64,000 bases of DNA. It comes from Paludibaculum fermentans. Its GTDB lineage: Bacteria > Acidobacteriota > Terriglobia > Bryobacterales > Bryobacteraceae. The stretch is from the NCBI RefSeq assembly GCF_015277775.1, contig NZ_CP063849.1, forward strand, positions 8,385,501 to 8,449,500. Reading direction: 5' to 3'. A model generated the notes under the pieces. The model worked only from the letters and a program-made list of their open reading frames with translations, ran no database searches and was not told the DNA's origin. Below, in pieces: positions 42,131-51,688 of the stretch (position 1 is its first letter; every line of letters starts with the position of its first letter). Made by a program: the position numbers and the translations under genes.

Positions 42131-43414
42131 TTGCAGGACGAATCGCCCACTCCCCGGTGGAAACGGATTCTGTACCCTCAGGATCTGGTTTGGCTTCTGC
42201 TGTTCTCCGCGCTTGCCTGGGTGAGTCCCACGCGGGGTACGGCGGAGTTGGAGATGCTGACGGCCCTGGCTATTCTCCAAGTGGTTGCTCCGCGGATAGA
42301 AGCACTGAGTTCGCGGAGAGGGAATCTGGCCGTCACGGCGGTCAAGCTGGTGCTGGGATTCCTCCTGATCGGTGTGACCGGCGGGATCGCCTCCAGTTAC
42401 TACCTGATCCTTATACTGCCGGTGGTTTCGGCGGCAACCACCCTTGGGGCCCTGGGTACTACCGCCGTCACTTTGGTCGCCTGCATTGCCTACCTGGCGT
42501 TCATCCCACTGGCCTACAGCCTGGACTACATGATGGACTGGGTGTACCTGCGGGATCTGAGCCTTCGCGTAATCTTCCTGCCGGTGGTCGCCTACCTGAC
42601 GTACGGGCTGGTGGAGGCGAATCGCAATGAGGCACGGCGGGCCCAGGCGGCCGCGGCTGATCTGGAAGAGGCCAATCGCCGGTTGCGCGAGGCCGAGGCT
42701 TCGGTCCGGCGCAGCGAGAGGCTGGCCGCATTGGGGCAGTTGACGGCCGGACTGGCTCACGAACTGCGGAACCCGCTGGGCACGATGAAGGCGTCAGCGG
42801 AGATCCTGATGGAGAAGATCGAGCCCGGCAACGAGCTGGGCCACGAACTGGCCGGTTATATCTCCACTGAGGTGGACCGCACGAATTCGCTCATCACCCG
42901 GTTCCTCGAGTTTGCGCGTCCGGTGAAGCTGCGGCTGGCGCCGACCGACCTGAATGCGCTGATCGACATGGTAATTGACCAACTGGGCCGGATTACCCCG
43001 GATTCGCCTCTGCTGATCCACAAGAACTACGACCCGGGAATTCCCCTCATAGAGGCGGACGCGGAGCTGCTGGAGCGGGTGATTCTTAATCTGATCCGCA
43101 ACGCCGTGCAGGCATCGGAGCCCGGCCGTACGGTGACGGTAAAGACCCGTGGCGGACCAGGGATTGTCGAAATCGCGGTGATTGATCGCGGCCACGGGAT
43201 TCAGCCGGAACATCGCGAGCAGATCTTCAACCCCTTCTTTACCACCAAGCCGAGCGGGGTTGGGCTGGGTCTGGCGATCAGCGCCAAGATCGTGGACGAG
43301 CATGGTGGACGGATCACGGTAGAGAGCCAGCCGGAGCGCGGATCGTTGTTCCTGGTGACCCTGCCGCAGGCCCCGCCGAGCGATCGCAAGGCGAAAGCCG
43401 AATCCGCGCTTTAA
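42131..43414 (+). CDS. Membrane sensor histidine kinase
   Basis: The 427-residue kinase (TTG start) has about five N-terminal membrane helices, a coiled-coil linker (LEEANRRLREAEASVRRSERL), an H-box 'LAHELRNPLG' with His near 210, an N-box 'LERVILNLIRNAVQAS', and G-boxes 'IDRGHGIQPEHREQIFNPFFTTKPSGVGLGLAISAKIV'. It resembles NtrB/AtoS-type kinases that pair with NtrC-type regulators. It shares a block with the lone winged-helix gene and the NtrC-type regulator. Confidence 0.9.
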   Translation: MQDESPTPRWKRILYPQDLVWLLLFSALAWVSPTRGTAELEMLTALAILQVVAPRIEALSSRRGNLAVTAVKLVLGFLLIGVTGGIASSYYLILILPVVSAATTLGALGTTAVTLVACIAYLAFIPLAYSLDYMMDWVYLRDLSLRVIFLPVVAYLTYGLVEANRNEARRAQAAAADLEEANRRLREAEASVRRSERLAALGQLTAGLAHELRNPLGTMKASAEILMEKIEPGNELGHELAGYISTEVDRTNSLITRFLEFARPVKLRLAPTDLNALIDMVIDQLGRITPDSPLLIHKNYDPGIPLIEADAELLERVILNLIRNAVQASEPGRTVTVKTRGGPGIVEIAVIDRGHGIQPEHREQIFNPFFTTKPSGVGLGLAISAKIVDEHGGRITVESQPERGSLFLVTLPQAPPSDRKAKAESAL

Positions 43415-43426
43415 TCTATGTAAACT

Positions 43427-43460
43427 CGGCTCGCGAGAGAGATATTTCTTCAGCGAGCCG
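43427..43460 (+). terminator. Hairpin after the histidine kinase gene
   Basis: An 8-bp inverted repeat, CGGCTCGC (43427-43434) and GCGAGCCG (43453-43460), spans an 18-base loop, 13 bases after the kinase stop. No T-tract follows, so it could be a transcript-end hairpin or an operator for the next gene. Confidence 0.4.
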
Positions 43461-43572
43461 AAACTTTCTGCGAACAATTTTCGACGCGGTCCGTCTATTG
43501 AAAGCATAGGGCCATGACGCCTTTGGCACTGACCAAGGACGGGAGCCCTAGGAACCTCACTTGAGGAGTCGA

Positions 43573-43917
43573 ATGATCATGAGTTCGCTTGCAACTATGA
43601 ATGGGCTGACAATCGGCGCGACGGCAGTGGCCGTTGCGGCACCTTCGGCCGTGTCCTCCACGCGGCTGACCCGAAAAGAGCGTGAACTGCTCACAACTCT
43701 GATGCAGAATCCGGGCCGGTGTATCAGCCGGGAGACGTTGCTTCGAACGGTCTGGAAATATTCGGACGGGGCGCGCACGCGAACAGTCGACGTGCACGTG
43801 CAGAGACTGAGGCGGAAGCTGGGGCGTGAAGCCGCGGCCATCAAAACCATTGTTCGCCTGGGTTATTGCTGGTTTCCTGAACCCGAAGTAATCAGCCGTC
43901 CGACGCCGGTCTGGTAA
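43573..43917 (+). CDS. Stand-alone OmpR-type winged-helix DNA-binding protein
   Basis: The protein (about 114 residues) has a Ser/Ala-rich N-terminus and then a complete Trans_reg_C winged helix: 'LTRKERELLTTLMQNPGRCISRETLLRTVWKYSDGARTRTVDVHVQRLRRKLG' (in parts) and 'IKTIVRLGYCWF'. The receiver domain normally fused to this module is missing. GAGGAG lies 4-5 bases before ATG 43573. It sits between a histidine kinase and an NtrC-type regulator and may respond to partners rather than to phosphorylation. Confidence 0.85.
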   Translation: MIMSSLATMNGLTIGATAVAVAAPSAVSSTRLTRKERELLTTLMQNPGRCISRETLLRTVWKYSDGARTRTVDVHVQRLRRKLGREAAAIKTIVRLGYCWFPEPEVISRPTPVW

Positions 43918-44007
43918 CACCCTCCCCGCGATCCAGCGGAACCGCGCACCCGCCCGGCGACGTCTCAATTGTCGAGACGTATCGCTTGAGAGATGATAAG
44001 GGCGGGC

Positions 44008-45384
44008 ATGATGGCGCGCATCCTAATTGTTGAAGACGAAGAAAAACTACGCCGCGTACTGAGCCTGCAGCTTGAGTCGGCCGGATATGAGGTTGAGACT
44101 GCGGGCTCAGCCGAGGCGGCGTTGCGCATGAGCGACCGGGCCAACTTGGTGTTGACCGATCTGCGCCTGCCCGCCATGGACGGACTCTCGCTGCTGCAGG
44201 CTATTCAGCGGCAAAACGCGCGCCTGCCTGTGGTCGTCATGACTGCTTTCGGCACGGTGGAGATCGCCGTCGAAGCCATGAAGAAGGGCGCGGCCGATTT
44301 TCTGCCGAAGCCGTTCTCGATGGACCACCTCATGGCCGTCGTGCGCAAGGCGCTGGAAGTTCAATCCCTGCGTGAAGAGAACACGCGGCTCAAAGAGGAA
44401 CTCGGGCACCGTTATCGCTTCGAGAACATCATCGGCTCAGGGCCAAAGATGCAGGAGATCCTGGCGTCAGTGCTGCGCGTGGGGCCCATGCGTACGACTG
44501 TCCTGCTGTGTGGCGAGAGCGGCGTCGGCAAAGACCTGATCGCGCGCGCCATTCACCACCACTCACCGCGCAGTGCCCACCCGTTCGTCAAGATCAACTG
44601 CACCGCCATCCCCGAGAATCTGATGGAAAGCGAGCTCTTCGGCTATGAGAAGGGTGCGTTCACCGGAGCCGCGACCAGCAAGCCAGGCAAGTTTGAACAA
44701 GCTGAGGGCGGCACGGTTTTTCTGGATGAGATCGGAGACGTGCCGACCGCCGTGCAGGTGAAGTTGCTGCGGATCCTGCAGGAGCGCGAGTTTGAGCGCC
44801 TGGGCAGCAACAAGACCCGCCAGATCGATGTCCGCGTGATTGCGGCTACAAACGTGGATCTACGCCGGGCCCTGGAAGAAGGCAACTTCCGTGAGGATCT
44901 TTACTATCGGCTGAATGTCTTTCCGCTGACGATCCCCCCACTGCGGGAGCGTGCGGAGGACATCCCGGTGCTGGCGGAGAACTTCCTCCGCAAATTTGCG
45001 AGGGAGTTGGGCTCGCAGGTGGAGGGTATTTCCGAGGCGGCGAGCCAGAAGCTGATGGCCTATCACTGGCCGGGCAACGTGCGCGAGTTGGAGAATGCCA
45101 TTGAGCGCAGCCTGCTTTACGCGACGGGAACGCAGTTGCAGCCGGAAGACATCCGATTGGACCACGCGCCGCGGCGAGCGGTCCCTGGCAGCGCCGGAAA
45201 CGGGAATGGCTCAGCGATCGTGAACGATTTCCTGCCGGAGGGGGTTTCGCTGGAGGAGCACGAGCAGCAGTTGATCCGGGAGGCCCTTCGCAGGGCGGCG
45301 GGCAACAAAAGCCAGGCGGCGCGGCTGTTGGGGCTTTCGCGCAACGCGCTGCGCTATCGCCTGTCGCAGATGGGGCTGGAATAG
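44008..45384 (+). CDS. NtrC-type sigma-54-dependent response regulator
   Basis: The 458-residue regulator has a receiver domain (phosphoacceptor Asp near 51 in 'LVLTDLRLPAMDG'), a central AAA+ domain with Walker A 'GESGVGKDL', the GAFTGA sigma-54 contact near 216, 'GGTVFLDEIGD' as Walker B, and a C-terminal Fis-type HTH ('NKSQAARLLGLSRNALRYRLSQMGL'). It needs RpoN to activate transcription. It is the likely partner of the upstream histidine kinase. ATG 44008 is chosen just before the receiver. Confidence 0.93.
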   Translation: MMARILIVEDEEKLRRVLSLQLESAGYEVETAGSAEAALRMSDRANLVLTDLRLPAMDGLSLLQAIQRQNARLPVVVMTAFGTVEIAVEAMKKGAADFLPKPFSMDHLMAVVRKALEVQSLREENTRLKEELGHRYRFENIIGSGPKMQEILASVLRVGPMRTTVLLCGESGVGKDLIARAIHHHSPRSAHPFVKINCTAIPENLMESELFGYEKGAFTGAATSKPGKFEQAEGGTVFLDEIGDVPTAVQVKLLRILQEREFERLGSNKTRQIDVRVIAATNVDLRRALEEGNFREDLYYRLNVFPLTIPPLRERAEDIPVLAENFLRKFARELGSQVEGISEAASQKLMAYHWPGNVRELENAIERSLLYATGTQLQPEDIRLDHAPRRAVPGSAGNGNGSAIVNDFLPEGVSLEEHEQQLIREALRRAAGNKSQAARLLGLSRNALRYRLSQMGLE

Positions 45385-45388
45385 CTGG

Positions 45389-46249
45389 TCAGGCTGCGCG
45401 GCGCTCGTGCCAGAGCTTCACGAAGGTGCTGGCCAGGATCACGCCTCCGCCCGCTAATGCGCGTGCGGCCGGACGTTCACCGTGGAAGAACCAGGTAAAG
45501 ATGGGATTGCACACAGGTTCCAGCAGCAGCAGGGTGGACGCTTCGAAAGCCGGCACCTGTTTCATGCCCCGCGTCAGCAACAGATAGGCCAGGCCGATCT
45601 GCAGGATGCCCAGGTAGAGAAGTACGGCGGTGTCCACTCCAGAAATCGAAGGAATGGGCAGCGCCATGGGCATGGAGATCGCGAAGGCTAACGAATTACC
45701 GGCGACGACCGTAGCCAGCGCTCCGCCCTGGTTGCCCGGAGTGTGAGCCAGCCAACGGAGGCCCGCGAGTGTGAAGGCGTAGGCAGCGCCCGAGATCGCC
45801 GCATAGATATTGCCCAGGGCCGGGTTGGGCGCCGTGGCAATGGGATTCTCAACGCCTGTGAAGAACAAGGTCATGCCGGCGACCAGGGCCAGCGTGAACA
45901 AGATATCGCGTTTGTGGATGCGTTCTTTGAGGAACAACGGGCCGATCACCAGCAGGTAGGCCGGCGCGGTGGATTGAAGATAGATGGCATTGGCCGAGGT
46001 AGTCAGCTTGATGGCCAGGACGTAGGTGACCAAGGTGGCCGCGTAAGTGAGGCCCACGGGCCAGACGCGCCAAGTCCAGCCTTTCCTCGCCTCAGGAACG
46101 AGAGCCAGCAGGGCGATCGCCGCTACGATGCTCCGCAGGCCCGCGGTCTGCCAACCGTTCAAGGTGGTTCCCTTGATCGCCGCTCCTCCGGTGGAGAAGA
46201 GCAGGGCTGCGCCCAGAACCATCAGGCGGCTGAGGAGAATGGTGTTCAC
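45389..46249 (-). CDS. EamA/DMT-family transporter
   Basis: The 286-residue membrane protein has about ten hydrophobic segments in two halves, each with an EamA domain: 'GAALLFSTGGAAIKG...' in the first and 'YAAISGAAYAFTLAGLRWLA' and 'LEPVCNPIFTWFFHGERPAARALAGGGVILAS' in the second. DMT transporters export amino acids, nucleotide derivatives or other small metabolites. Substrate cannot be predicted. It converges on the regulator gene with 4 bases between stops. Confidence 0.88.
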   Translation of the reverse strand: MNTILLSRLMVLGAALLFSTGGAAIKGTTLNGWQTAGLRSIVAAIALLALVPEARKGWTWRVWPVGLTYAATLVTYVLAIKLTTSANAIYLQSTAPAYLLVIGPLFLKERIHKRDILFTLALVAGMTLFFTGVENPIATAPNPALGNIYAAISGAAYAFTLAGLRWLAHTPGNQGGALATVVAGNSLAFAISMPMALPIPSISGVDTAVLLYLGILQIGLAYLLLTRGMKQVPAFEASTLLLLEPVCNPIFTWFFHGERPAARALAGGGVILASTFVKLWHERRAA

Positions 46250-46377
46250 TGATGCGGCGGCTCCGAATAGGTGAGTCTAGCAGGCTCTGGCCGCAGACCC
46301 GCTGCTGCGCGGCTTCCGCCACAGGCTGCTAGCCGTGCTGCGTATCGCGATAGGATATCCGGGAGAGCTGTGTCTGA

Positions 46378-47418
46378 ATGATTGACCTCAAGGAACATCC
46401 CCACCGCCGATTGAATCCGCTGACCGGAGAATGGGTTCTGGTTTCTCCGCACCGGACAAAGCGCCCCTGGCAGGGGCAGATGGAAAAGGTCCCGCCCGAA
46501 ACGAGGGCGGCCTACGATCCGAAGTGCTATCTCTGCCCTGGGAATGAGCGCGCGGGGGGCCATAGAAACCCCGCTTATTCCGGGACGTTTGCGTTTGACA
46601 ATGATTTTGCGGCGTTGATCCCCGGCACGCCGGCCGGCCAGGTGGCTCCGCATGCCCTGCTGCAGGCTGAGGGAGTGTCGGGACTTTGCCGGGTGATCTG
46701 CTTTTCCCCGAGGCACGATTTGACCATGGCGGAGATGGCGGTCGAAGAGATCCGCAGGGTCGTGGATACGTGGACTGAGCAGTACGTCGAACTGAACGGA
46801 ACTCCCGGGATCGCCTACGTCGAGATCTTCGAGAATCGCGGCGAGATGATGGGCTGCTCGAACCCGCATCCACACTGCCAGATCTGGTCCAGTTCCACAA
46901 TTCCGAACGAAATCGCAAAAGAAGACGCGGCGCAAAATTCCTATTTTCGTGAAAATGGCCGCACGCTGCTGTCCGATTATCTGGAGTTTGAGCTTTCGGC
47001 CGGCGAGCGCCTGGTGAGCGTCAATGAGCATTTTGTGGCGCTGGTGCCGTGGTGGGCCGTGTGGCCGTTCGAAACGATGGTCATCAGCCGGCGGGCCGCG
47101 TCCGGCCTGGACGAACTGACATCGGATGAGCGCAACGGACTGGCGGATATCCTGAAGCAGCTGACTACGCGCTATGACAACCTGTTCGAGGTGTCGTTCC
47201 CCTATTCCGGCGGATTCCATCAGCGCCCCGCCACGAGCAGCAGGGAAGCCTGGCATCTGCACGCGCACTACTATCCGCCGCTGCTGAGGTCCGCCACGGT
47301 GCGCAAGTTCCTGGTTGGTTACGAGATGCTGGCGATGCCCCAGCGGGACATCACGCCCGAGGCGGCGGCGTTGCGGCTGCGCGAACTTAGCGATATTCAT
47401 TTCAAACTAAAGATCTGA
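46378..47418 (+). CDS. galT: Galactose-1-phosphate uridylyltransferase
   Basis: The 346-residue GalT has the motifs '[18 protein letters not shown]' and the catalytic '[15 protein letters not shown]' (HPH near 164, second His being the nucleophile). It exchanges UMP between UDP-glucose and galactose-1-phosphate in the Leloir pathway. A conserved '[12 protein letters not shown]' zinc region is present. It starts 128 bases from the divergent EamA gene and runs into the SGNH-DUF1080 gene 14 bases later, so the two are probably co-transcribed. Confidence 0.93.
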   Translation: MIDLKEHPHRRLNPLTGEWVLVSPHRTKRPWQGQMEKVPPETRAAYDPKCYLCPGNERAGGHRNPAYSGTFAFDNDFAALIPGTPAGQVAPHALLQAEGVSGLCRVICFSPRHDLTMAEMAVEEIRRVVDTWTEQYVELNGTPGIAYVEIFENRGEMMGCSNPHPHCQIWSSSTIPNEIAKEDAAQNSYFRENGRTLLSDYLEFELSAGERLVSVNEHFVALVPWWAVWPFETMVISRRAASGLDELTSDERNGLADILKQLTTRYDNLFEVSFPYSGGFHQRPATSSREAWHLHAHYYPPLLRSATVRKFLVGYEMLAMPQRDITPEAAALRLRELSDIHFKLKI

Positions 47419-47432
47419 CAGGAGCCCCATTC

Positions 47433-49298
47433 ATGCGTGCGATGCGAATTACCGGCAGGGTGCTGGTTGTCCTGACAATGCTGGCGTGTGCGGCCTTGGC
47501 GCAGCCGGCGTTCTATCTCAAATCCGGCGACCGCGTTGTCTTTTACGGCGACAGCATCACCGATCAGCGGTTGTACACGACGTTTGTCGAGACCTTTGTC
47601 CGGACGCGATATCCCCAGCTGGATGTCAGTTTCGTGCACTCAGGTTGGGGTGGCGACCGTGTCACCGGCGGAGGCGGCGGACCTATCGGCCTGCGGTTGC
47701 GGCGGGATGTCGCGGTCTACAAGCCGACCGTGGTGACCATCATGCTCGGCATGAACGATGGCCGCTACCGGCCCTTCGACCAGACGGTTTTCGACTGGTA
47801 CAAGACGGGGTTCGAGTCGATGGTGCAGGATCTCAAATCGCTTGCGCCCGCGGCCCGGATTACTCTCATCCGCCCTTCCCCGTATGACGAAGTGACGCGC
47901 CCGGCGATGGCCGGCGGCGGCTACAACCCGGTGCTGGTCAAGTTCGGTGACCTGTTGCAAGAGATGGCCGCCAAGCAGAGCATGCAGGTGGCGGATCTGA
48001 ACGGGCCGGTGGTCAAGATGCTGGAACGGGCGCAGGCCACCAATGCTGACTTGGCGGCGCGCATCATCCCGGACCGCGTGCATCCCGGCGCCGCGGGTCA
48101 CCTGATCATGGCGGCCGCGCTGCTGGATTCCTGGGGCGCTCCCGGGGTGGTGAGCGAGGTCGAGATCGATGCCAAGGGCGCGAAAGTGGTTGTGGGCAAG
48201 AACACCGCCATTAGCGGTCTCTCGGCCTCGAACGGAGTGAGCTGGAGCCAGACGGATCAAGCGTTGCCCATGCCTGTTGACCTCAACGACGCGGCAACCG
48301 CGCTGGCGGTCAAGTCTGCCGATTTCCTCGAGAAGTTCGACCGGGAGACGCTGAAGGTGAGCGGCCTGAAGCCCGGGCACTACGCCTTGCGGATTGATGG
48401 ATTGCAGGTGGGCGTGTTCACCGCCGAGCAGTTGGGCGAAGGCCTGAACCTGGCCGCCTGGCCCACGCCGATGATGAAGCAGGCGAACGAAGTCCACGCC
48501 CTGACGATGAAGCGGACTGGGATCCACAATACGCGCTGGCGCACGATCGAAGTGCCGTTGGAAGCCGACCACCTGGCCGGAGCGAAGGCCGCGATGGATG
48601 CGCTGGATGCTCTCGATACGGAGCTGGACGCGAAGCAGCGGGCCGCCGCGATTCCCGTGGCTCGTAAGTATGAATTGGTTCCGGTGACGGCCGACGAAGC
48701 AAGGATTCCGGCCGGGTTCACTCCGATCTTCAACGGCAAGGACACAACCGGCTGGCACATCAGCACGACGAATCATCATGGCACGACGCCGGACTGGCAC
48801 GTGGAGAATGGCGTCCTGGTGGGCATGCAGAACCCGGTGGGCAAAGGCGGGATCCTGCTCACCGACAAGAAGTACAAGAACTTTGAGGTCTACCTGGAAC
48901 TCAACCCGGATTGGGGCTGTGACGGCGGGCTTTTCCTGCGCTCCAACGAACGGGGCGAGGCGTACCAGGTGATGATCGACTATCGCGACGGTGGCACCCT
49001 GGGCGGAGTCTATGGGGAGCGGCTGAAGGACGTGACCTCGCTCAGCATCAAGGACTGGGAGAAGTACTACAAGCGCGGCGAGTGGAACGTGATCAAGGCC
49101 CGGATCGAAGGGGAGATCCCACGCATTTCGGTGTGGATGAACGGTACTCTCGTCACGCAGTGGTCTGATGTGGCGAACCATTCCGTTGACGGCGCTTTGG
49201 ACGGCATGATCGCCGTGCAGGTGCATGGCGGCACGCAGATCTGGAAGGAAGGCGGCAAGCAGAAGTTCCGCAACATTGCCGTGCGGGAATTGCCCTAA
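47433..49298 (+). CDS. Secreted SGNH hydrolase fused to a DUF1080 (3-keto-disaccharide hydrolase-like) domain
   Basis: The 621-residue protein has a signal peptide, then an SGNH/GDSL hydrolase: block I 'VFYGDSITDQR', block III 'MLGMNDG', and block V 'IIPDRVHPGAAGH' carrying the catalytic Asp/His. From about residue 425 begins a DUF1080 domain ('FTPIFNGKDTTGWHIS', 'FEVYLELNPDWGCDGGLFLRSNE', 'SVWMNGTLVTQWSD'), a lectin-like fold found in enzymes that act on 3-keto sugars. The protein is likely a periplasmic or secreted glycan-deacylating and glycan-cleaving enzyme. Confidence 0.88.
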   Translation: MRAMRITGRVLVVLTMLACAALAQPAFYLKSGDRVVFYGDSITDQRLYTTFVETFVRTRYPQLDVSFVHSGWGGDRVTGGGGGPIGLRLRRDVAVYKPTVVTIMLGMNDGRYRPFDQTVFDWYKTGFESMVQDLKSLAPAARITLIRPSPYDEVTRPAMAGGGYNPVLVKFGDLLQEMAAKQSMQVADLNGPVVKMLERAQATNADLAARIIPDRVHPGAAGHLIMAAALLDSWGAPGVVSEVEIDAKGAKVVVGKNTAISGLSASNGVSWSQTDQALPMPVDLNDAATALAVKSADFLEKFDRETLKVSGLKPGHYALRIDGLQVGVFTAEQLGEGLNLAAWPTPMMKQANEVHALTMKRTGIHNTRWRTIEVPLEADHLAGAKAAMDALDALDTELDAKQRAAAIPVARKYELVPVTADEARIPAGFTPIFNGKDTTGWHISTTNHHGTTPDWHVENGVLVGMQNPVGKGGILLTDKKYKNFEVYLELNPDWGCDGGLFLRSNERGEAYQVMIDYRDGGTLGGVYGERLKDVTSLSIKDWEKYYKRGEWNVIKARIEGEIPRISVWMNGTLVTQWSDVANHSVDGALDGMIAVQVHGGTQIWKEGGKQKFRNIAVRELP

Positions 49299-49307
49299 CC
49301 AAGCCGG

Positions 49308-51683
49308 CTACTTTTTGACTACGGCCGTCTCGGCGATCAGCTTGCGCAGGTCATCGAGGCGGCCCTTGATGACAGCATTCGCCGGGTCCTCCTGCACCTG
49401 CAGGGTGGCCCGGCGTTCTGCTTCCCGGTAGTCGTCCAACGCTGCTGCCGTTTCGCCTGCCTGCTGGTAACAGTCACCGCGGGTTTTCAGGAAGGTGACG
49501 AGGCCGTAGCCGAACTGCCGGTTTTGTGCGTCCCGCTGATAGAGATTCCGGAGGGTCTCGATGGCCGGATTGAGTACCGCTACGGCCTCTTTGGGGCGGC
49601 CGAGGTTGAGGAGGGTCGCGGCCTGCCCACGAATCAGGGTGACGCGGATTCGCATGTTTGCCAGGGAGGAGTTCTCCACCGCGTCCATGCGATCCAACGC
49701 ATCGAGGGACCGGCGATACCAGGGCAGGGCCTCTTCATTCCGGCCGAAATCCTGCATGCATTGCCCGAGTTTCATGCAGGCAATGCTGACGCCACGTCTG
49801 GCGCGCGTGAGCACGGCCGGGGCGACGTCGGTCCGTTTGGAGAGCACCTCGACCGTGGCCAGTTGACTCTTGAATGCCGCGATGGCGCCCTCTTTGTCGA
49901 TCACGACTCCAGTGCCGATTCCGGCCAGATGGTCGCCCAGGGTGCCGCGCGCGCCCGAGAGCTCCACCAGGATCTCCGCCGAGTTTGGAGCCCGCGCATC
50001 GAGTCCCTCCAGCAGCCGGATGCAGTGCCGCATGTATTCCACCCCTTTCGGAGTTTCTCCGGAGTAGGCGGTCACCTCACCCAGGCTGGAATACAGCAGG
50101 GCCCGGGACTTCTCCATCGGAATGGGCCCGGAGCCTTCGGGGATTCCTTTCAGCAACTCCAAGCCGCGCCGGTAGGTCTCCAGCGCTTTCTTGGTATCTC
50201 CAATGTTGGTGGAGTAGGGATTGCCGTACAGATTCCCCAGGCGTGCGTAGGCTTCCGCCAGTTCGCCCAGCATGGCGGGATCGCCCGTCGCTTCCTTGGC
50301 CAGGTTTTCGTAGTGCGCCAGGGACTTGGTAATCAGCAGTTGCTGGGCGGGCGTGGAACCAGGCATGTCCTTGACGATGTCGAAGAGGTCGAACAGGCTC
50401 AACCGGGCGAGGTCGCGCACCTGGACAAACCGTTTTTCCGCCCTTAGCCGTTCGGTTTTGGCAATGTGCGCTTCCCAGAGCGTCGTGATGAGACCTGCGA
50501 TGAGCAGGAGGACCGCGGCTGTCGTCGACAGGACGCCCGCCCTGTGGCGGCGGACGAACTTCCCGATGCGGTAGGCAGTGGTCTGCGGGCGCGCCGTGAT
50601 GGGCCGCCCTTCCAGGTAGGCCTGGATATCCGCGTCGAACTGCTCGACGCTGGCGTAGCGCTCCTGCGGTTCCTTGCGCAGCGCCTTGGCCACGATGAGG
50701 TCCAGGTCCCCGCTCAACTCCTTGCGGAGCGCAGGGGATTGGACCGCGTGACTGGGCGGCGGGCATTCCTCGTTCTGGATGGCGATGAACCATTCAGCCA
50801 CGGTGCGTTGAGTGGTGGAGTAAGGACTGCGGCCGCACAGCAACTCGAAAAGCATCACGCCCAGCGAGTACACGTCGGATTGTGCGTTGACCAGTTTCCC
50901 CAGGGCCTGCTCCGGGCTGGCGTAACGTGGCGTCATCATGACCGAGGTCGTGGACGTCATGTCCTCGTCATCGGGTTCGTCCACGAGTTTGGCGATACCG
51001 AAGTCGAGCAGCTTCACTTCGCCGCTGGAGGCAACCATCACATTCGATGGCTTCAGATCCCGGTGAATCACCATGTTGTGGTGGGCGTAACTCACTGCTG
51101 CGAAGACGTGGCGGAAGATCTCCAAACGGGCCCGAATGCCCAGGTTCCGGCTGTTGCAGTATGCGTCCAGGGGCTGGCCCTCGACGAACTCCATGATGAG
51201 GAACGGCATCCCGTCGGCGGAGAGGCCGCCGTCGAGCAGGCGCGCGATGTTCGGGTGTTCTAGGCCGGCCAGGATCTGCCGTTCCGCCAGGAACCGGCGC
51301 CGCAGATGTTCGGAATGCAGCCCGCGCCGCAACAGTTTGGCCGCGGCCTTCTTCTGGAACTGGTCGTCGGCGCGGTGCGCCAGGTAGACGTCGCCCATTC
51401 CACCCGAGGCCAGGGCGTGGTCAATCTGCCAGACGCCCAGCATGGAGCCGAGGGCGGGATCCACCACCGGTTGCTGGGGCGGATCAATCAGCGCCGCGAG
51501 AGCTGCCGGATTCTCGAAGAGAGCGTCGGCCGCCGAGGTGGCATCGATCATCCGCAGGACGGCATTCAGCATGATGTCGTCGCCGGCGCAGCTCTGGCTC
51601 AGGAATTGGGTTCGTTCGTCCCTGGGCAGAATTCTGGCTTCGTGAAACAGCTGCTCGACGCGTTGCCAGCGCGAATCGGTCAT
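49308..51683 (-). CDS. Membrane Ser/Thr protein kinase with TPR region
   Basis: From ATG 51683 the product is 791 residues. Residues about 80-350 form a Hanks-type kinase domain: glycine loop 'ASGGMGDVYLA', catalytic Lys in 'AAAKLLRRG' near 114, HRD 'VIHRDLKPSNVMV' near 208, DFG 'LLDFGIAKL' near 227. A membrane helix follows ('RAGVLSTTAAVLLLIAGLITTLW'), then a TPR-like helical region to the end. The ECF sigma gene starts 5 bases upstream, a pairing typical of Solibacter-like genomes. The kinase may regulate or respond to that sigma factor. Confidence 0.93.
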   Translation of the reverse strand: MTDSRWQRVEQLFHEARILPRDERTQFLSQSCAGDDIMLNAVLRMIDATSAADALFENPAALAALIDPPQQPVVDPALGSMLGVWQIDHALASGGMGDVYLAHRADDQFQKKAAAKLLRRGLHSEHLRRRFLAERQILAGLEHPNIARLLDGGLSADGMPFLIMEFVEGQPLDAYCNSRNLGIRARLEIFRHVFAAVSYAHHNMVIHRDLKPSNVMVASSGEVKLLDFGIAKLVDEPDDEDMTSTTSVMMTPRYASPEQALGKLVNAQSDVYSLGVMLFELLCGRSPYSTTQRTVAEWFIAIQNEECPPPSHAVQSPALRKELSGDLDLIVAKALRKEPQERYASVEQFDADIQAYLEGRPITARPQTTAYRIGKFVRRHRAGVLSTTAAVLLLIAGLITTLWEAHIAKTERLRAEKRFVQVRDLARLSLFDLFDIVKDMPGSTPAQQLLITKSLAHYENLAKEATGDPAMLGELAEAYARLGNLYGNPYSTNIGDTKKALETYRRGLELLKGIPEGSGPIPMEKSRALLYSSLGEVTAYSGETPKGVEYMRHCIRLLEGLDARAPNSAEILVELSGARGTLGDHLAGIGTGVVIDKEGAIAAFKSQLATVEVLSKRTDVAPAVLTRARRGVSIACMKLGQCMQDFGRNEEALPWYRRSLDALDRMDAVENSSLANMRIRVTLIRGQAATLLNLGRPKEAVAVLNPAIETLRNLYQRDAQNRQFGYGLVTFLKTRGDCYQQAGETAAALDDYREAERRATLQVQEDPANAVIKGRLDDLRKLIAETAVVKK

Positions 51684-51688
51684 ATTCT

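Noticed and set aside
47640-49226. A 528-residue open frame antisense to the SGNH-DUF1080 gene
   Set aside because: Shadow of a gene with clear catalytic motifs on the plus strand; composition is His/Arg/Gln-rich as expected for such mirrors.
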